A stretch of 64,000 nucleotides of DNA, taken from Prevotella sp. 10(H). Its GTDB lineage: Bacteria > Bacteroidota > Bacteroidia > Bacteroidales > Dysgonomonadaceae. Positions 9,088 through 17,880 of the stretch are shown here, one piece after another. The position numbers were made by a program, and so were the translations under genes. Numbering within the stretch: position 1 is the stretch's first letter; every line of letters begins with the position of its first letter. Location of the stretch: contig NZ_JOMI01000003.1 of NCBI RefSeq assembly GCF_000711235.1, positions 558,001 to 622,000 of the forward strand. Reading direction: 5' to 3'. Under the pieces are notes generated by a model that saw only the letters and a list, made by a program, of their open reading frames with translations, had not been told where the DNA came from and ran no database searches.

Positions 9088-9726
9088 ATGAAGAAGATTT
9101 TATTATTAATTATTCTCCTCTTGTCGGGGATGATTCTATATGCCCAGGATTTCAAACTTCAAAACGGGGATTTGATTTTTCAGGAAGATTGTGCCGGAAA
9201 TACTGACAATACAATAAAGGCAGTCACGGCAAGTATCGGTGATTACCGGTTTACGCATGTCGGTATTGTTTATATAGACAATAAGGACAGTGTCTATGTT
9301 TTAGAAGCCACGCGGCCGAAAGTTGCATTAACTCCTTTGAATGAGTATCTATATCCTAATGACAAAGATATCTATCCGATATCGGTAGTAGGACGTTTAA
9401 AGGAGCAGTATAGAAGTTGTATCCCCGATGCGCTAAAGGAAGGTCTTTTGTTGCTTGGTAAAGATTATGACGACGGGTTTATATTAGGTAATGATAAATA
9501 TTACTGTTCTGAACTCATTTATGAGATATTGCTGAAAGCCAATGGCGGTGTTCCCGTGTTTCCTTTGAATGTGATGACTTTTAAATCGCCGGATACGGGA
9601 GAAGTAACCGAGGGCTGGAAAGCATATTTCCGGAGATACGATCTGCCTGTCCCCGAGGATGAGCCAGGTATTAATCCCGGAGCCATGTCGAGGTCGGATG
9701 TGATCGATATTGTTCATTATTATTAA
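9088..9726 (+). CDS. YiiX/YaeF-like permuted NlpC/P60 cysteine hydrolase
   Basis: 212 residues with a signal peptide (about 1-19, ending LYAQ). GDLIFQED, FTHVGIVY and YYCSELIYEI give the conserved His and Cys of the circularly permuted papain-like amidases (YiiX/YaeF). It should act in the periplasm or at the outer membrane on an amide or ester bond; cell-wall peptides or lipids are the usual guesses. It sits 10 bp after the BtuB-like receptor, so the two are likely cotranscribed. The biological substrate is unknown. Confidence 0.75.
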   Translation: MKKILLLIILLLSGMILYAQDFKLQNGDLIFQEDCAGNTDNTIKAVTASIGDYRFTHVGIVYIDNKDSVYVLEATRPKVALTPLNEYLYPNDKDIYPISVVGRLKEQYRSCIPDALKEGLLLLGKDYDDGFILGNDKYYCSELIYEILLKANGGVPVFPLNVMTFKSPDTGEVTEGWKAYFRRYDLPVPEDEPGINPGAMSRSDVIDIVHYY

Positions 9727-9735
9727 TGCAAAATG

Positions 9736-9773
9736 AAAAAGGCTTTGGTGAAACATTCATCCAAAGCCTTTTT
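9736..9773. terminator. Bidirectional terminator
   Basis: Arms AAAAAGGCTTTGG / CCAAAGCCTTTTT (13 bp) with a 12-nt loop, between the convergent amidase gene and btuF. A/T runs on both sides serve both strands. Confidence 0.9.
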
Positions 9774-9789
9774 ACAAACCTATATACAT

Positions 9790-10923
9790 TTACTCTCCGA
9801 TTTTCTTGTAATATTTCGGCGTATAATCCGGGAAGAGTTCGGGATGAAACACATACGCCATATCTTTCAGAATATAATCCGGATGGATAGGCAAATCTTC
9901 ATAATAACTCGAATTAGCCGTATTACATCCGTAAATATTCTTTTCTTTAAATGCCTTAAAATATGAATATGGCTTATATTCTTTTTCCAGTGATTTATAA
10001 GTCATATCCTGCGGCCAATTGTACTTTATAATCCAGAAATCTGCATCTCCGGCCTTATCCAGTACCGACTCGAATGACAATGGGGCATAGGTGCCCTCTA
10101 TCTCATCCGACCACGGATATGATGCCCCTGAATCAGCAAGCATATTTGCCATAAAGCTTTTTCCTCCCGGCATATTCCATTTACCCTGATAGCGCAGGTC
10201 GGTCAGTACGGATGGGCGGGTGGATGTTTTGGCGACGGCATCCTTCACCTCATTGTAATTCTTTTCAGTGATAGCAAATAGGGAATCTGCCAACTTTTCC
10301 TTACCTATAAAGAGTGAATAGTAGCGTATCCATTCGGCACGTCCCAGCGGATGCGATTCGGTATAATCGGTTGTCTCGAGAATTGGAATGCCCGTTTTTT
10401 CTATACTGCCATATGTCCAGCCTTGTATCGGGGTGGCGAAAATAGCATCGGGGCTGAGCATAATCAGTTTCTCCGTATCCGGTTTGCTTGCCATGCCCAG
10501 ATCGACGATTGCTCCGCTTTTAATTCCGTCCTGAATATTTGCCAGTTTTATATACTGTGGTTCGCAGACACCTTTTATTATATTCACTGCATCCAGTTCG
10601 TTGAGTGACGAGCAGTGGATTGTGGAATAAGTTGCCACTACTTGGAGCGGTGTACGTACCAGCGTGCCCTGCGGTAAGTTTGCAGGTAATTCCTTATTCC
10701 TGTCTACAAGGACATAGGTCTGCAACATGCGGGTCGAATCCCACGGGTCGCGCACCGATATACTAGTATACTCGTCGTACTTCTTCACCTGAAAGCCTTT
10801 GGCATAATGTACTTTATACTCTGTTTCGGCCTGCAGATTATCCTGTCCGGCAGGCTTCGGTTTGTTGCAGCCTGCGAGGACTAGGATAAATGAAGTAAGT
10901 AGTGTTATTTTGAAGAATTTCAT
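9790..10923 (-). CDS. btuF: Cobalamin ABC-transporter substrate-binding lipoprotein (BtuF-like)
   Basis: 377 residues. The signal peptide ends in LAGC, so it is a lipoprotein. The rest is a class III periplasmic binding fold of the iron/B12 type: VVATYSTIHCSSLNEL, an N-lobe with SPDAIFATPIQGWTYG, a long linker helix, and a C-lobe with PGGKSFMANMLADSGASYPW. It starts 3 bp after btuG in a riboswitch-led operon, which identifies the ligand class as a corrinoid. It should pass cobalamin to a BtuCD permease, but no permease gene lies in this window. Confidence 0.83.
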   Translation of the reverse strand: MKFFKITLLTSFILVLAGCNKPKPAGQDNLQAETEYKVHYAKGFQVKKYDEYTSISVRDPWDSTRMLQTYVLVDRNKELPANLPQGTLVRTPLQVVATYSTIHCSSLNELDAVNIIKGVCEPQYIKLANIQDGIKSGAIVDLGMASKPDTEKLIMLSPDAIFATPIQGWTYGSIEKTGIPILETTDYTESHPLGRAEWIRYYSLFIGKEKLADSLFAITEKNYNEVKDAVAKTSTRPSVLTDLRYQGKWNMPGGKSFMANMLADSGASYPWSDEIEGTYAPLSFESVLDKAGDADFWIIKYNWPQDMTYKSLEKEYKPYSYFKAFKEKNIYGCNTANSSYYEDLPIHPDYILKDMAYVFHPELFPDYTPKYYKKIGE

Positions 10924-10926
10924 AAA

Positions 10927-12615
10927 TTATTTTACTATCCAACTGGCATAATAAGCGCCCGCTGGCGATATACCTCCGGTATCGAATTTGTTGATAAGTT
11001 TACCTTCAGCGGAGAAAATATACATATCACCATTATTTGTATAGTCGGATGTTCCGATATATACATAGTTATTTACCGGATCGGTAGTTATGCTAAATGG
11101 TTTATTGACGACAGTACCGTCGGTAATGAATTTGTCAGTTATTATCTTCTCGGTTTTTGTATCGTATACACTGTATGTAATTACCTGATTCCAGTTAGCG
11201 TCATATTGAGAATAGATAATGTATAATTTATCATTATTAATATTCATCCATGTGGCATTACCAACATTGGTTACTTTGTGCGTTTTGGCATCGATTCTTT
11301 GCAGTGTGTTTGGTATCGTCTTATAATCACCATTAGATATAACATAAATATCTCCCTCGCTGTCAACAGCCATTTTATCAGGGTTGATTACAACCGGGAT
11401 TTTTGTTGTTTCTTTGAATGTGGCAATATCTACTACCGATACAAATTTGTCATATCCTATAGGATTATTATAATCCAATCCGCCCGAATTGGCTACATAT
11501 AAGTTATTATTTGCTACACGTACATATTCAGGATTACGTCCTACAGGTACCTGTGCTTCTATTTCCATCTTCGTAGTATCTATCTTTGCCAGATTTCCGT
11601 CGAAGTATGTAACGTATACTTTCCCATCGTGTGTTGTAAATCCGCGCGGTTGTTGTGCCTTTCCGTTTTTAACAGATTCAATTTTACCCAATTGTTTGCC
11701 TTGTTTGTCTGTCACAAAAATAACACCGGAGCCATACACAGCAATATACATCTTGGTACCGTATACAATTATATCCTGACCTGTATCCCCAAGGCTGATA
11801 CCATTAGCTGCTTCGAATACTTTCGTGCTGAGCGTTTTTGCAGTCAGGTCATAAAAAGACATATTTGCATTATTGTGTCCTTGCTTACCACTATTCAGTA
11901 TATATATGCCGGAAACTTCGTAAGCGTCTTTAACTTCTGTTTTAGCGAAGTCTTCCACTTCTTTATTTTCCAGATCGGTAGCCACTACGATAAAAAATTC
12001 AGTCATACTACGGCTTTCCACAATATATTCTTCAATGTCAGTGTCTACTTCTGCTATTTTATCCTTTTTGGTAGTTCCATCTTCCGATGTGTAAATAATG
12101 TATTTTGAAAGATTGACAATACCTGTTGGTTTTGTCCACGTCAGTTTACCGCCGATTTTTCCTTTAGCATAATCGGTATCATCAAAGCTTAGGTCGGTGA
12201 CAACATTGTTTCCGACTTCGTCTTTCAACTCTATCTTAGCAAAAGTGTTACCCTCCACATTGTTTTTGTTTTTAGGAACAAGCAATAAATATTTAGCATA
12301 GTTTATTCCTGTTAATGTGTATTTTTCGTCATTAACGGGTATTTCTTTTAACTTGGTTTCTTTATTTGTTCCGTCATTGGATGTGTAGATAACAATGGCA
12401 GAAAGTTCGGATGTATTTACAGGTTTTGTCCATGTCAGGTCACCGCTTATTTCACCGCCTTTCAAATTTATGTCTTCGAAAGCAATGTTAGTAGGAAGCG
12501 TTTCGGCAGAATTGATGAAGATATTGTCATCATCATCGTCGTCACTACAAGAAGAAAAGCCAATGGCCAATAGTGCGATAAAAAGGAAAAGATTGAATAG
12601 TTTACTCATTTTCAT
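10927..12615 (-). CDS. btuG: Surface cobalamin-binding lipoprotein, BtuG-like, with duplicated N-terminal domain
   Basis: 562 residues. The lipobox FSSC is followed by SDDDDDDN, a strong acidic surface-export signal. About residues 35-135 and 136-235 are two tandem copies of a beta-sandwich-like domain (LTWTKPVNTSELSAIVIYTS and LTWTKPTGIVNLSKYIIYTS). From about 240 on is a beta-propeller of the DUF5074/YncE type (AVYGSGVIFVTDKQGKQLG, VGRNPEYVRVANNNLYVANS). BtuG of Bacteroides is a propeller that binds B12 and caps BtuB. Position between btuB and btuF fits. The N-terminal duplication makes it longer than the BtuG I know. Confidence 0.75.
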   Translation of the reverse strand: MKMSKLFNLFLFIALLAIGFSSCSDDDDDDNIFINSAETLPTNIAFEDINLKGGEISGDLTWTKPVNTSELSAIVIYTSNDGTNKETKLKEIPVNDEKYTLTGINYAKYLLLVPKNKNNVEGNTFAKIELKDEVGNNVVTDLSFDDTDYAKGKIGGKLTWTKPTGIVNLSKYIIYTSEDGTTKKDKIAEVDTDIEEYIVESRSMTEFFIVVATDLENKEVEDFAKTEVKDAYEVSGIYILNSGKQGHNNANMSFYDLTAKTLSTKVFEAANGISLGDTGQDIIVYGTKMYIAVYGSGVIFVTDKQGKQLGKIESVKNGKAQQPRGFTTHDGKVYVTYFDGNLAKIDTTKMEIEAQVPVGRNPEYVRVANNNLYVANSGGLDYNNPIGYDKFVSVVDIATFKETTKIPVVINPDKMAVDSEGDIYVISNGDYKTIPNTLQRIDAKTHKVTNVGNATWMNINNDKLYIIYSQYDANWNQVITYSVYDTKTEKIITDKFITDGTVVNKPFSITTDPVNNYVYIGTSDYTNNGDMYIFSAEGKLINKFDTGGISPAGAYYASWIVK

Positions 12616-12632
12616 GACTTTAAATATTTATA

Positions 12633-14624
12633 TTAAAATTGATAATTTGCTGAGAAAGTAAATGATCGTCCCGGCATCGGATAATATTTTATTATCTGGT
12701 AATTTTTATTAGAAAGGTTGGTGAGATTGAGTTGGAGCCGCAGATTATGGTCTCTTATAGAAAAAGACTTGTTAAGGGAAATGCTATGATCAGTATATGA
12801 TTCTATTTCGTTGTCGGGTATATTTTGGTCAAGAGCATATCTCTTGCCTGAAATTATAATAGTATAAGCAATATTTACCCAAGGGTTCTCGATACTAATC
12901 GATCCCGAACCATAATGGCGAGGGGTATAAGGAATCTGGTGTTTGTAGTTTTTATTATTTTCATCAGTAACATCAATTACTTTCTGATAACTGTAATTTC
13001 CTGCAATATCAACTGATAATTTATTGATAATAGCAATATGTGCACGGGTATTAACATCCAGTCCCGTCATGTCCACTTTCCCATAATTGCGCATTTTAAA
13101 GATATTCATTGTAGGGAACGGTACTATTTTATCATCTACCTTATTCTTATATCCGTCAGCCGAAATGCTAATTAAGTCGAACATGTCCGAAATCCTTCCT
13201 GTCCATGTTAATCCGGCATTGTATTGGGTTGCATATTCCGGTTTAAGGTTTATATTTCCCATGCGTACATAGTACAGATCGTTGAAAGTGGGTACTCTGA
13301 AAATCTTTTTATATGACGCACGTATTCTCAAGTTTGTCTTCAGAAAAGGCAAATATGAAACGCTGATAGCGGGAGTTATTTTTTTCTTGTCATCAGGTTC
13401 TTCTCCCGATCTTACTTTCTCATCTACATATGTTGCCAGCAAGCTCCCTGTTATAGTAAGATGTCTATTGCTGAACTGTGCTGCCAATGCTGTCAGAGAT
13501 GATAATCTTGTAGGTTTGTCTACATCAGCAAAGTTGCTGTGCAGGCGGTTTTGAAACACATCTTCAAACAAGCTGACAGAAAAGTTTTGTACAGGTTTAT
13601 ACACTATACCTGCCGATGCGTAATATTCGAACTGAGTAATACGATCTTCCTGTAGATTATTCCCAATATTATTATTTACAGATATATATTTATAATATGT
13701 CCGGCTGAATTTGGCTTGTGCCTTTAGTTCAAGTTTTTGTGAGAAAGTATTTTTATAATGCAGCTGGGAAAAGAAGTCTTTGTTCCACACACGTTCATCA
13801 TTGTCATCTTTATAGAAAATGATAGAACCCGGCAATCCTCTTTCAGAATCGTAATAATTGGCTTTAAATTTCAATTCTCCTCCTTTTCCCAGATTACCGT
13901 AAAGATTAAATTCGGTACGCCATATATTCACATCGGAATTCCTTCTTTTTCTTTCTTCGGTTTTGTCAGCATTCTTATATGTGAATTTATACATTCCATC
14001 GTTGCGTTCCCATCCTACGTTTGTTGCTATAGAAAACTTCTTATTGAGCCTTTGTGCATAATAAACCATCGGATTGAATAGACCAAACGACCCGGTCTTG
14101 GCTTGTATATTTAATTTATATGATTTGTTGCTGAAAACAGGTTGTGATGTATTTACCTGAAGCAGTCCTGCTGATGCATACGACCTTGCAGACTGAAATA
14201 TGTCATCTGACTGGCCTATCGATAATGAAATATCAGAAATATTATCGAGAGAAAAACGTCCGATATCTATTTGTCCTGATTGTATGTCGCTTATAGTTAC
14301 ACCATCATAACTCACTGCCGTATGCTGAGCCCCCATTCCTCGTATAGAAACGGTTTTTATACCGCCTATTCCTCCATAATCTTTTACTGTAACGCCAGAA
14401 AAGCGGCGCACAGCATCCGATACGGATAGTATTCCTATGCGTTCCATTTCGGTGTTGTCAATTACCTGGAGGGGAGTCGTAGAACGAGACGATGAGGGTT
14501 TTACATTTGCAGAAACTTCCACTTCCGACAAATTCTGTGTCTTTATAGTATCGGTGGTCTGTGCTTGCAACAATTGATAACCGGATAAAATAAGAAATAA
14601 AATAACTGAAAGTGAAGTTCTCAT
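12633..14624 (-). CDS. btuB: TonB-dependent cobalamin receptor BtuB
   Basis: About 663 residues from the ATG at 14624, where a normal signal peptide begins (MRTSLSVILFLILSGYQLL); an in-frame ATG at 14651 would add nine residues. The plug (about 45-160) has LSEVEVSANVKPSSSRSTTP, SIRGMGAQHTAVSYDGV and SIGQSDDIFQSARSYASAG; the barrel ends SFTFSANYQF. It is an outer-membrane receptor powered by TonB. It leads the btuB-btuG-btuF operon (17-bp gap to btuG), and a cobalamin riboswitch lies about 125 bases upstream, so expression should fall when cobalamin is plentiful. Confidence 0.88.
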   Translation of the reverse strand: MRTSLSVILFLILSGYQLLQAQTTDTIKTQNLSEVEVSANVKPSSSRSTTPLQVIDNTEMERIGILSVSDAVRRFSGVTVKDYGGIGGIKTVSIRGMGAQHTAVSYDGVTISDIQSGQIDIGRFSLDNISDISLSIGQSDDIFQSARSYASAGLLQVNTSQPVFSNKSYKLNIQAKTGSFGLFNPMVYYAQRLNKKFSIATNVGWERNDGMYKFTYKNADKTEERKRRNSDVNIWRTEFNLYGNLGKGGELKFKANYYDSERGLPGSIIFYKDDNDERVWNKDFFSQLHYKNTFSQKLELKAQAKFSRTYYKYISVNNNIGNNLQEDRITQFEYYASAGIVYKPVQNFSVSLFEDVFQNRLHSNFADVDKPTRLSSLTALAAQFSNRHLTITGSLLATYVDEKVRSGEEPDDKKKITPAISVSYLPFLKTNLRIRASYKKIFRVPTFNDLYYVRMGNINLKPEYATQYNAGLTWTGRISDMFDLISISADGYKNKVDDKIVPFPTMNIFKMRNYGKVDMTGLDVNTRAHIAIINKLSVDIAGNYSYQKVIDVTDENNKNYKHQIPYTPRHYGSGSISIENPWVNIAYTIIISGKRYALDQNIPDNEIESYTDHSISLNKSFSIRDHNLRLQLNLTNLSNKNYQIIKYYPMPGRSFTFSANYQF

Positions 14625-14747
14625 GTATGCAAAAGCAAATTTTAAAATCAATAAATTGCTTTCGTTAAGAACAAAGAAAAGAAAATGGTTATATCTTTTG
14701 CAGATGTTTCTTAAGCCTTATTCCACGAAAGCTATCCGAATAATTGC

Positions 14748-14900
14748 TTTGCAGGTCTTCTGACTTGCTCTTGTTTATATCACCTTCCCATTATATTATA
14801 GTAACAGTGGTATTCTGATATAAACATTCCCAGAGCTTACAGCAGCGGGTCTGTTCAGGATTTTCACCTGATTCCCTTTTAATCCGTATAGGATAAGTAA
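14748..14900 (-). ncRNA. Cobalamin riboswitch controlling btuB-btuG-btuF
   Basis: On the minus strand the order is that of a cobalamin riboswitch: GGGAATCAGGTGAAAATCC, then CTGAACAGACCCGCTGCTG, TAAGCTCTGGG, a B12-box-like ACCACTG, GGGAAGG, and the end AGTCAGAAGACCTGC. A TACCTTTG promoter box lies at 14927-14934. About 125 bases separate it from the btuB ATG at 14624. No clear terminator follows, which suggests translational control. Confidence 0.92.
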
Positions 14901-14926
14901 TTATCCATTAACGGAACAAAGCGGTG

Positions 14927-14934
14927 CAAAGGTA
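14927..14934 (-). promoter_or_regulatory. Promoter -7 box for the btuB riboswitch transcript
   Basis: Minus-strand TACCTTTG, about 30 bases before the riboswitch core. Confidence 0.55.
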
Positions 14935-14989
14935 AGAATAAAAATGTGAATTATTAATATGGATTGTTAAAAATAGGAAGCTGATTTGC

Positions 14990-15026
14990 TTTATAATTCA
15001 TAACATATAATTTACAATTCATAACG
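14990..15026. repeat. Heptamer-type repeat (ATAATTC/ATAACAT/ATAATTT)
   Basis: About five imperfect AT-rich 7-bp units lie between the divergent btuB operon and the aminotransferase, ending just before the -7 box at 15036. Confidence 0.5.
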
Positions 15027-15035
15027 ATAAATTCG

Positions 15036-15043
15036 TATATTTG
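15036..15043 (+). promoter_or_regulatory. Promoter -7 box for the aminotransferase
   Basis: TATATTTG, 38 bases before the ATG at 15082. Confidence 0.5.
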
Positions 15044-15081
15044 TGCCTTATTGATTGAATAATCTATAGAATACTAACATT

Positions 15082-16284
15082 ATGCCAAATATATCGCAAC
15101 GTGGGATAGAGATGCCGAATTCTCCTATCAGGAAACTGGCTCCGCTATCGGATTCTGCTAAAGCAAGAGGGCTTAAAGTCTATCATCTGAATATCGGCCA
15201 ACCCGATCTACCGACACCACAAGAAGCACTGGATGCAATAAAGAATATTGACCGTACGATACTAGAATATAGTCCGAGTGACGGCTACCGTTCCTACCGT
15301 GAAAAGCTTGTCGGCTATTATGCCAGATATAAGATTAATGTATCGGCCGATGATATAATCATTACCACAGGAGGGTCGGAAGCAGTATTATTTGCTTTTC
15401 TTGCCTGTCTTAATCCGGGCGATGAAATCATTGTTCCCGAACCTGCTTATGCTAATTATATGGCTTTCGCCGTTTCTGCCGGTGCGGTTATACGTACAGT
15501 GCCGTCGTCTATCGAAGAGGGATTTGCATTGCCGCCGATAGAAAAGTTCGAAGAACTTATCAATGAGCGTACAAAAGGTATAATGATCTGTAATCCGAAT
15601 AATCCGACAGGTTATTTATATTCCCGCGCCGAGATGAATCAGATAAAACATCTGGTGCAGAAATATGACTTGTATTTGTTTTCGGATGAAGTATACCGCG
15701 AATTTATATATACCGGTTCACCCTATATTTCAGCCTGTCATCTTGTAGGCATAGAAGAAAATGTAGTATTGATAGACTCCGTTTCGAAACGCTACAGCGA
15801 ATGCGGAATACGTATCGGGGCATTGATAACAAAAAATAAAGAATTACGTAAGACGTTGATGAAATTCTGTCAGGCGCGTCTTAGTCCGCCGCTTATTGGG
15901 CAGATTGCAGCAGAGGCTTCTCTGGATGCCAGCCCCGATTATTTGCAGGATACATACGATGAATATGTAGAAAGGCGTAAATTCCTTATCGACCGCCTGA
16001 ACCGCATTCCGGGTGTATATTCTCCCATCCCTATGGGGGCATTTTACACTGTAGCCCGTCTGCCGGTAGATGATGCGGATAAGTTCTGTGCATGGTGCCT
16101 GTCTGATTTCGAATATGAGGGGCAGACTGTGTTTATGGCTCCGGCTTCCGGTTTCTATACAAATCCTAATCTCGGAAGGAATGAAGTACGTATAGCATAT
16201 GTATTGAATAAGGATGATTTGGGCAATGCGCTGACTGTATTGGAGAAAGCATTGGAAGCCTATAATAAATTGGACGGCGAATAA
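15082..16284 (+). CDS. PLP-dependent aminotransferase, class I/II (aspartate/aromatic type)
   Basis: 400 residues, fold-type I. CNPNNPTGYLYS is the conserved NPxNPTG, LFSDEVYREF the Asp that holds the pyridine nitrogen, and SVSKRYSECGIRIG carries the PLP Schiff-base lysine (K236). The final NEVRIAYV contains the Arg for the substrate carboxylate. It is cytosolic and moves amino groups between an amino acid and 2-oxoglutarate. The exact amino acid cannot be set from sequence. Its own promoter box lies upstream and no close operon partner exists; a lipoprotein gene follows 48 bp later. Confidence 0.88.
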   Translation: MPNISQRGIEMPNSPIRKLAPLSDSAKARGLKVYHLNIGQPDLPTPQEALDAIKNIDRTILEYSPSDGYRSYREKLVGYYARYKINVSADDIIITTGGSEAVLFAFLACLNPGDEIIVPEPAYANYMAFAVSAGAVIRTVPSSIEEGFALPPIEKFEELINERTKGIMICNPNNPTGYLYSRAEMNQIKHLVQKYDLYLFSDEVYREFIYTGSPYISACHLVGIEENVVLIDSVSKRYSECGIRIGALITKNKELRKTLMKFCQARLSPPLIGQIAAEASLDASPDYLQDTYDEYVERRKFLIDRLNRIPGVYSPIPMGAFYTVARLPVDDADKFCAWCLSDFEYEGQTVFMAPASGFYTNPNLGRNEVRIAYVLNKDDLGNALTVLEKALEAYNKLDGE

Positions 16285-16332
16285 TTATTTTTATATAAAC
16301 ACTTTCTTTTTAAACTACATATTATAATTTTT

Positions 16333-17181
16333 ATGAAATGGAATGTACTGGCACTCTCCGTATTGCTTGTTGTACTGTTTGGTTCATGTGCTTCGAATAA
16401 ATATACTGTCTATTATTCGTCTTTAGTGATAGATAGTACAGCTACAGATATGGAGATTTATTCGAAAGACCGGAGAGTAAACGCAGAATGGATGGGGAAC
16501 GATGGAAAGAAACAAGACATATCTATGTATTTAGATATATCGCAAGATGACATAGAAATGAATATGAAATGTTCGGCACCGGTCTATATTGATCATTCGA
16601 AAACTAAGATTTGCATTAATAATGAGTGCTATCGGTTAGAGAATGGTTTTGGAACGTCTAAAGGCGATTCGATAGTGGAAATTACCGAACATATTTCAAG
16701 TGTTGGCTTAGGAAATGTTGATATATCCGATACAACGTTCTATAAAGTGTATAATTCTTTTGCCGATAGTCTCTATTCTTACTCGACATATATAGCTGAA
16801 TCTGATGATAAAGAAAAGGAAGTCACAGTGGCTTCACTTTCATTTTCAAAGATAGAAAGTCCTTTGAATATTTCAGGTTATATGGTTTATTATACTGATT
16901 ATCTGTATAAAGAAGAACAAAATCTAAGCATAAGTCTTTATCAGAATAATTTACAAAAAGTAGTAGATACTCGGGAAAAGCAGCCATTAACAGGCAGAGC
17001 CTACGTAATCGACAAGTACTACACTACTTTTCTTATAACTCAAAAAACAGGAAAATACTGGGGATGGTATGAAATAAGAAGAGGACTTTTGCAGGGGACT
17101 GCTATTATACTTTTCCCTGTTATAATGGTTGGTGGAGGGCTTTATTCTTTAGGTAGGGCAATAGCAGGAGGTTATGATTAG
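16333..17181 (+). CDS. Hypothetical lipoprotein with C-terminal hydrophobic helix
   Basis: 282 residues; no family recognised. The signal peptide ends in the lipobox FGSC. The middle is polar and beta-rich (MYLDISQDDIEMNMKCSAPV, SGYMVYYTDYLYKEE). The C-terminus is hydrophobic and Gly-rich (GTAIILFPVIMVGGGLYSLG), so the protein may be anchored at both ends. It lies between the aminotransferase and rdgB and is AT-richer than either. It is probably envelope-located; nothing more can be said. Confidence 0.7.
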   Translation: MKWNVLALSVLLVVLFGSCASNKYTVYYSSLVIDSTATDMEIYSKDRRVNAEWMGNDGKKQDISMYLDISQDDIEMNMKCSAPVYIDHSKTKICINNECYRLENGFGTSKGDSIVEITEHISSVGLGNVDISDTTFYKVYNSFADSLYSYSTYIAESDDKEKEVTVASLSFSKIESPLNISGYMVYYTDYLYKEEQNLSISLYQNNLQKVVDTREKQPLTGRAYVIDKYYTTFLITQKTGKYWGWYEIRRGLLQGTAIILFPVIMVGGGLYSLGRAIAGGYD

Positions 17182-17260
17182 TTTCGTTTGTTAGTATTTC
17201 ATCCTTTTACAGGCTAAAATGTTTTGTGAAAATCAGTTCGATTATAAACGCTCATTTATT

Positions 17261-17842
17261 ATGAAAAGAAAACTTGTATTTGCTACCAATAATGCTCATA
17301 AACTCGACGAAGTAAGAGAAGTTGTAAAAGATAATTTCGAAATTCTCAGCCTGAAAGATATAGGTTGCTACGAAGATATAGCCGAACCGGGCGAAACACT
17401 CCAAGAAAATGCTTTAATTAAAGCCCGCTATGTAAAGGAGAAATACGGCTATGACTCTTTCGGGGACGATACCGGTCTGGAAGTGGAGGCTTTAGACGGC
17501 GCACCGGGAGTATATTCAGCGCGTTATGCCGGAGAGGGGCATGATGCAAAAGCAAATATGAAAAAACTTTTAGAAAATCTCAAAGGAATAGAGAACCGTA
17601 AAGCCTGCTTCCGTTCGGTAATTGCTCTTATTCTCGATGGAAAGGAATATTTGTTTGAAGGGCGGATAGACGGGGCGATCATAGAAGAAGAAAAGGGTAG
17701 CGCCGGATTTGGCTATGATCCTATATTTATGCCTGATGGATATAATGAAACCTTTGCCGAGCTTGGTATGGATGTCAAGAATAATATTAGTCATCGGGCT
17801 CTGGCTGTAAAAAAGTTATGCGAGTTTCTTAAAGGTATTTAA
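17261..17842 (+). CDS. rdgB: Non-canonical purine NTP pyrophosphatase (RdgB/HAM1)
   Basis: 193 residues from the ATG at 17261; the open frame extends 14 codons further up, but [18 protein letters not shown] is the normal family N-terminus. [12 protein letters not shown] binds the triphosphate, [13 protein letters not shown] is the catalytic acidic motif, and [15 protein letters not shown] and [13 protein letters not shown] complete the family. It hydrolyses (d)ITP and XTP to monophosphates and keeps them out of DNA and RNA. Cytosolic housekeeping enzyme of normal length. Confidence 0.95.
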   Translation: MKRKLVFATNNAHKLDEVREVVKDNFEILSLKDIGCYEDIAEPGETLQENALIKARYVKEKYGYDSFGDDTGLEVEALDGAPGVYSARYAGEGHDAKANMKKLLENLKGIENRKACFRSVIALILDGKEYLFEGRIDGAIIEEEKGSAGFGYDPIFMPDGYNETFAELGMDVKNNISHRALAVKKLCEFLKGI

Positions 17843-17880
17843 TCCGGATATTAAAATCAAATATCGAACCTTATGAATAT

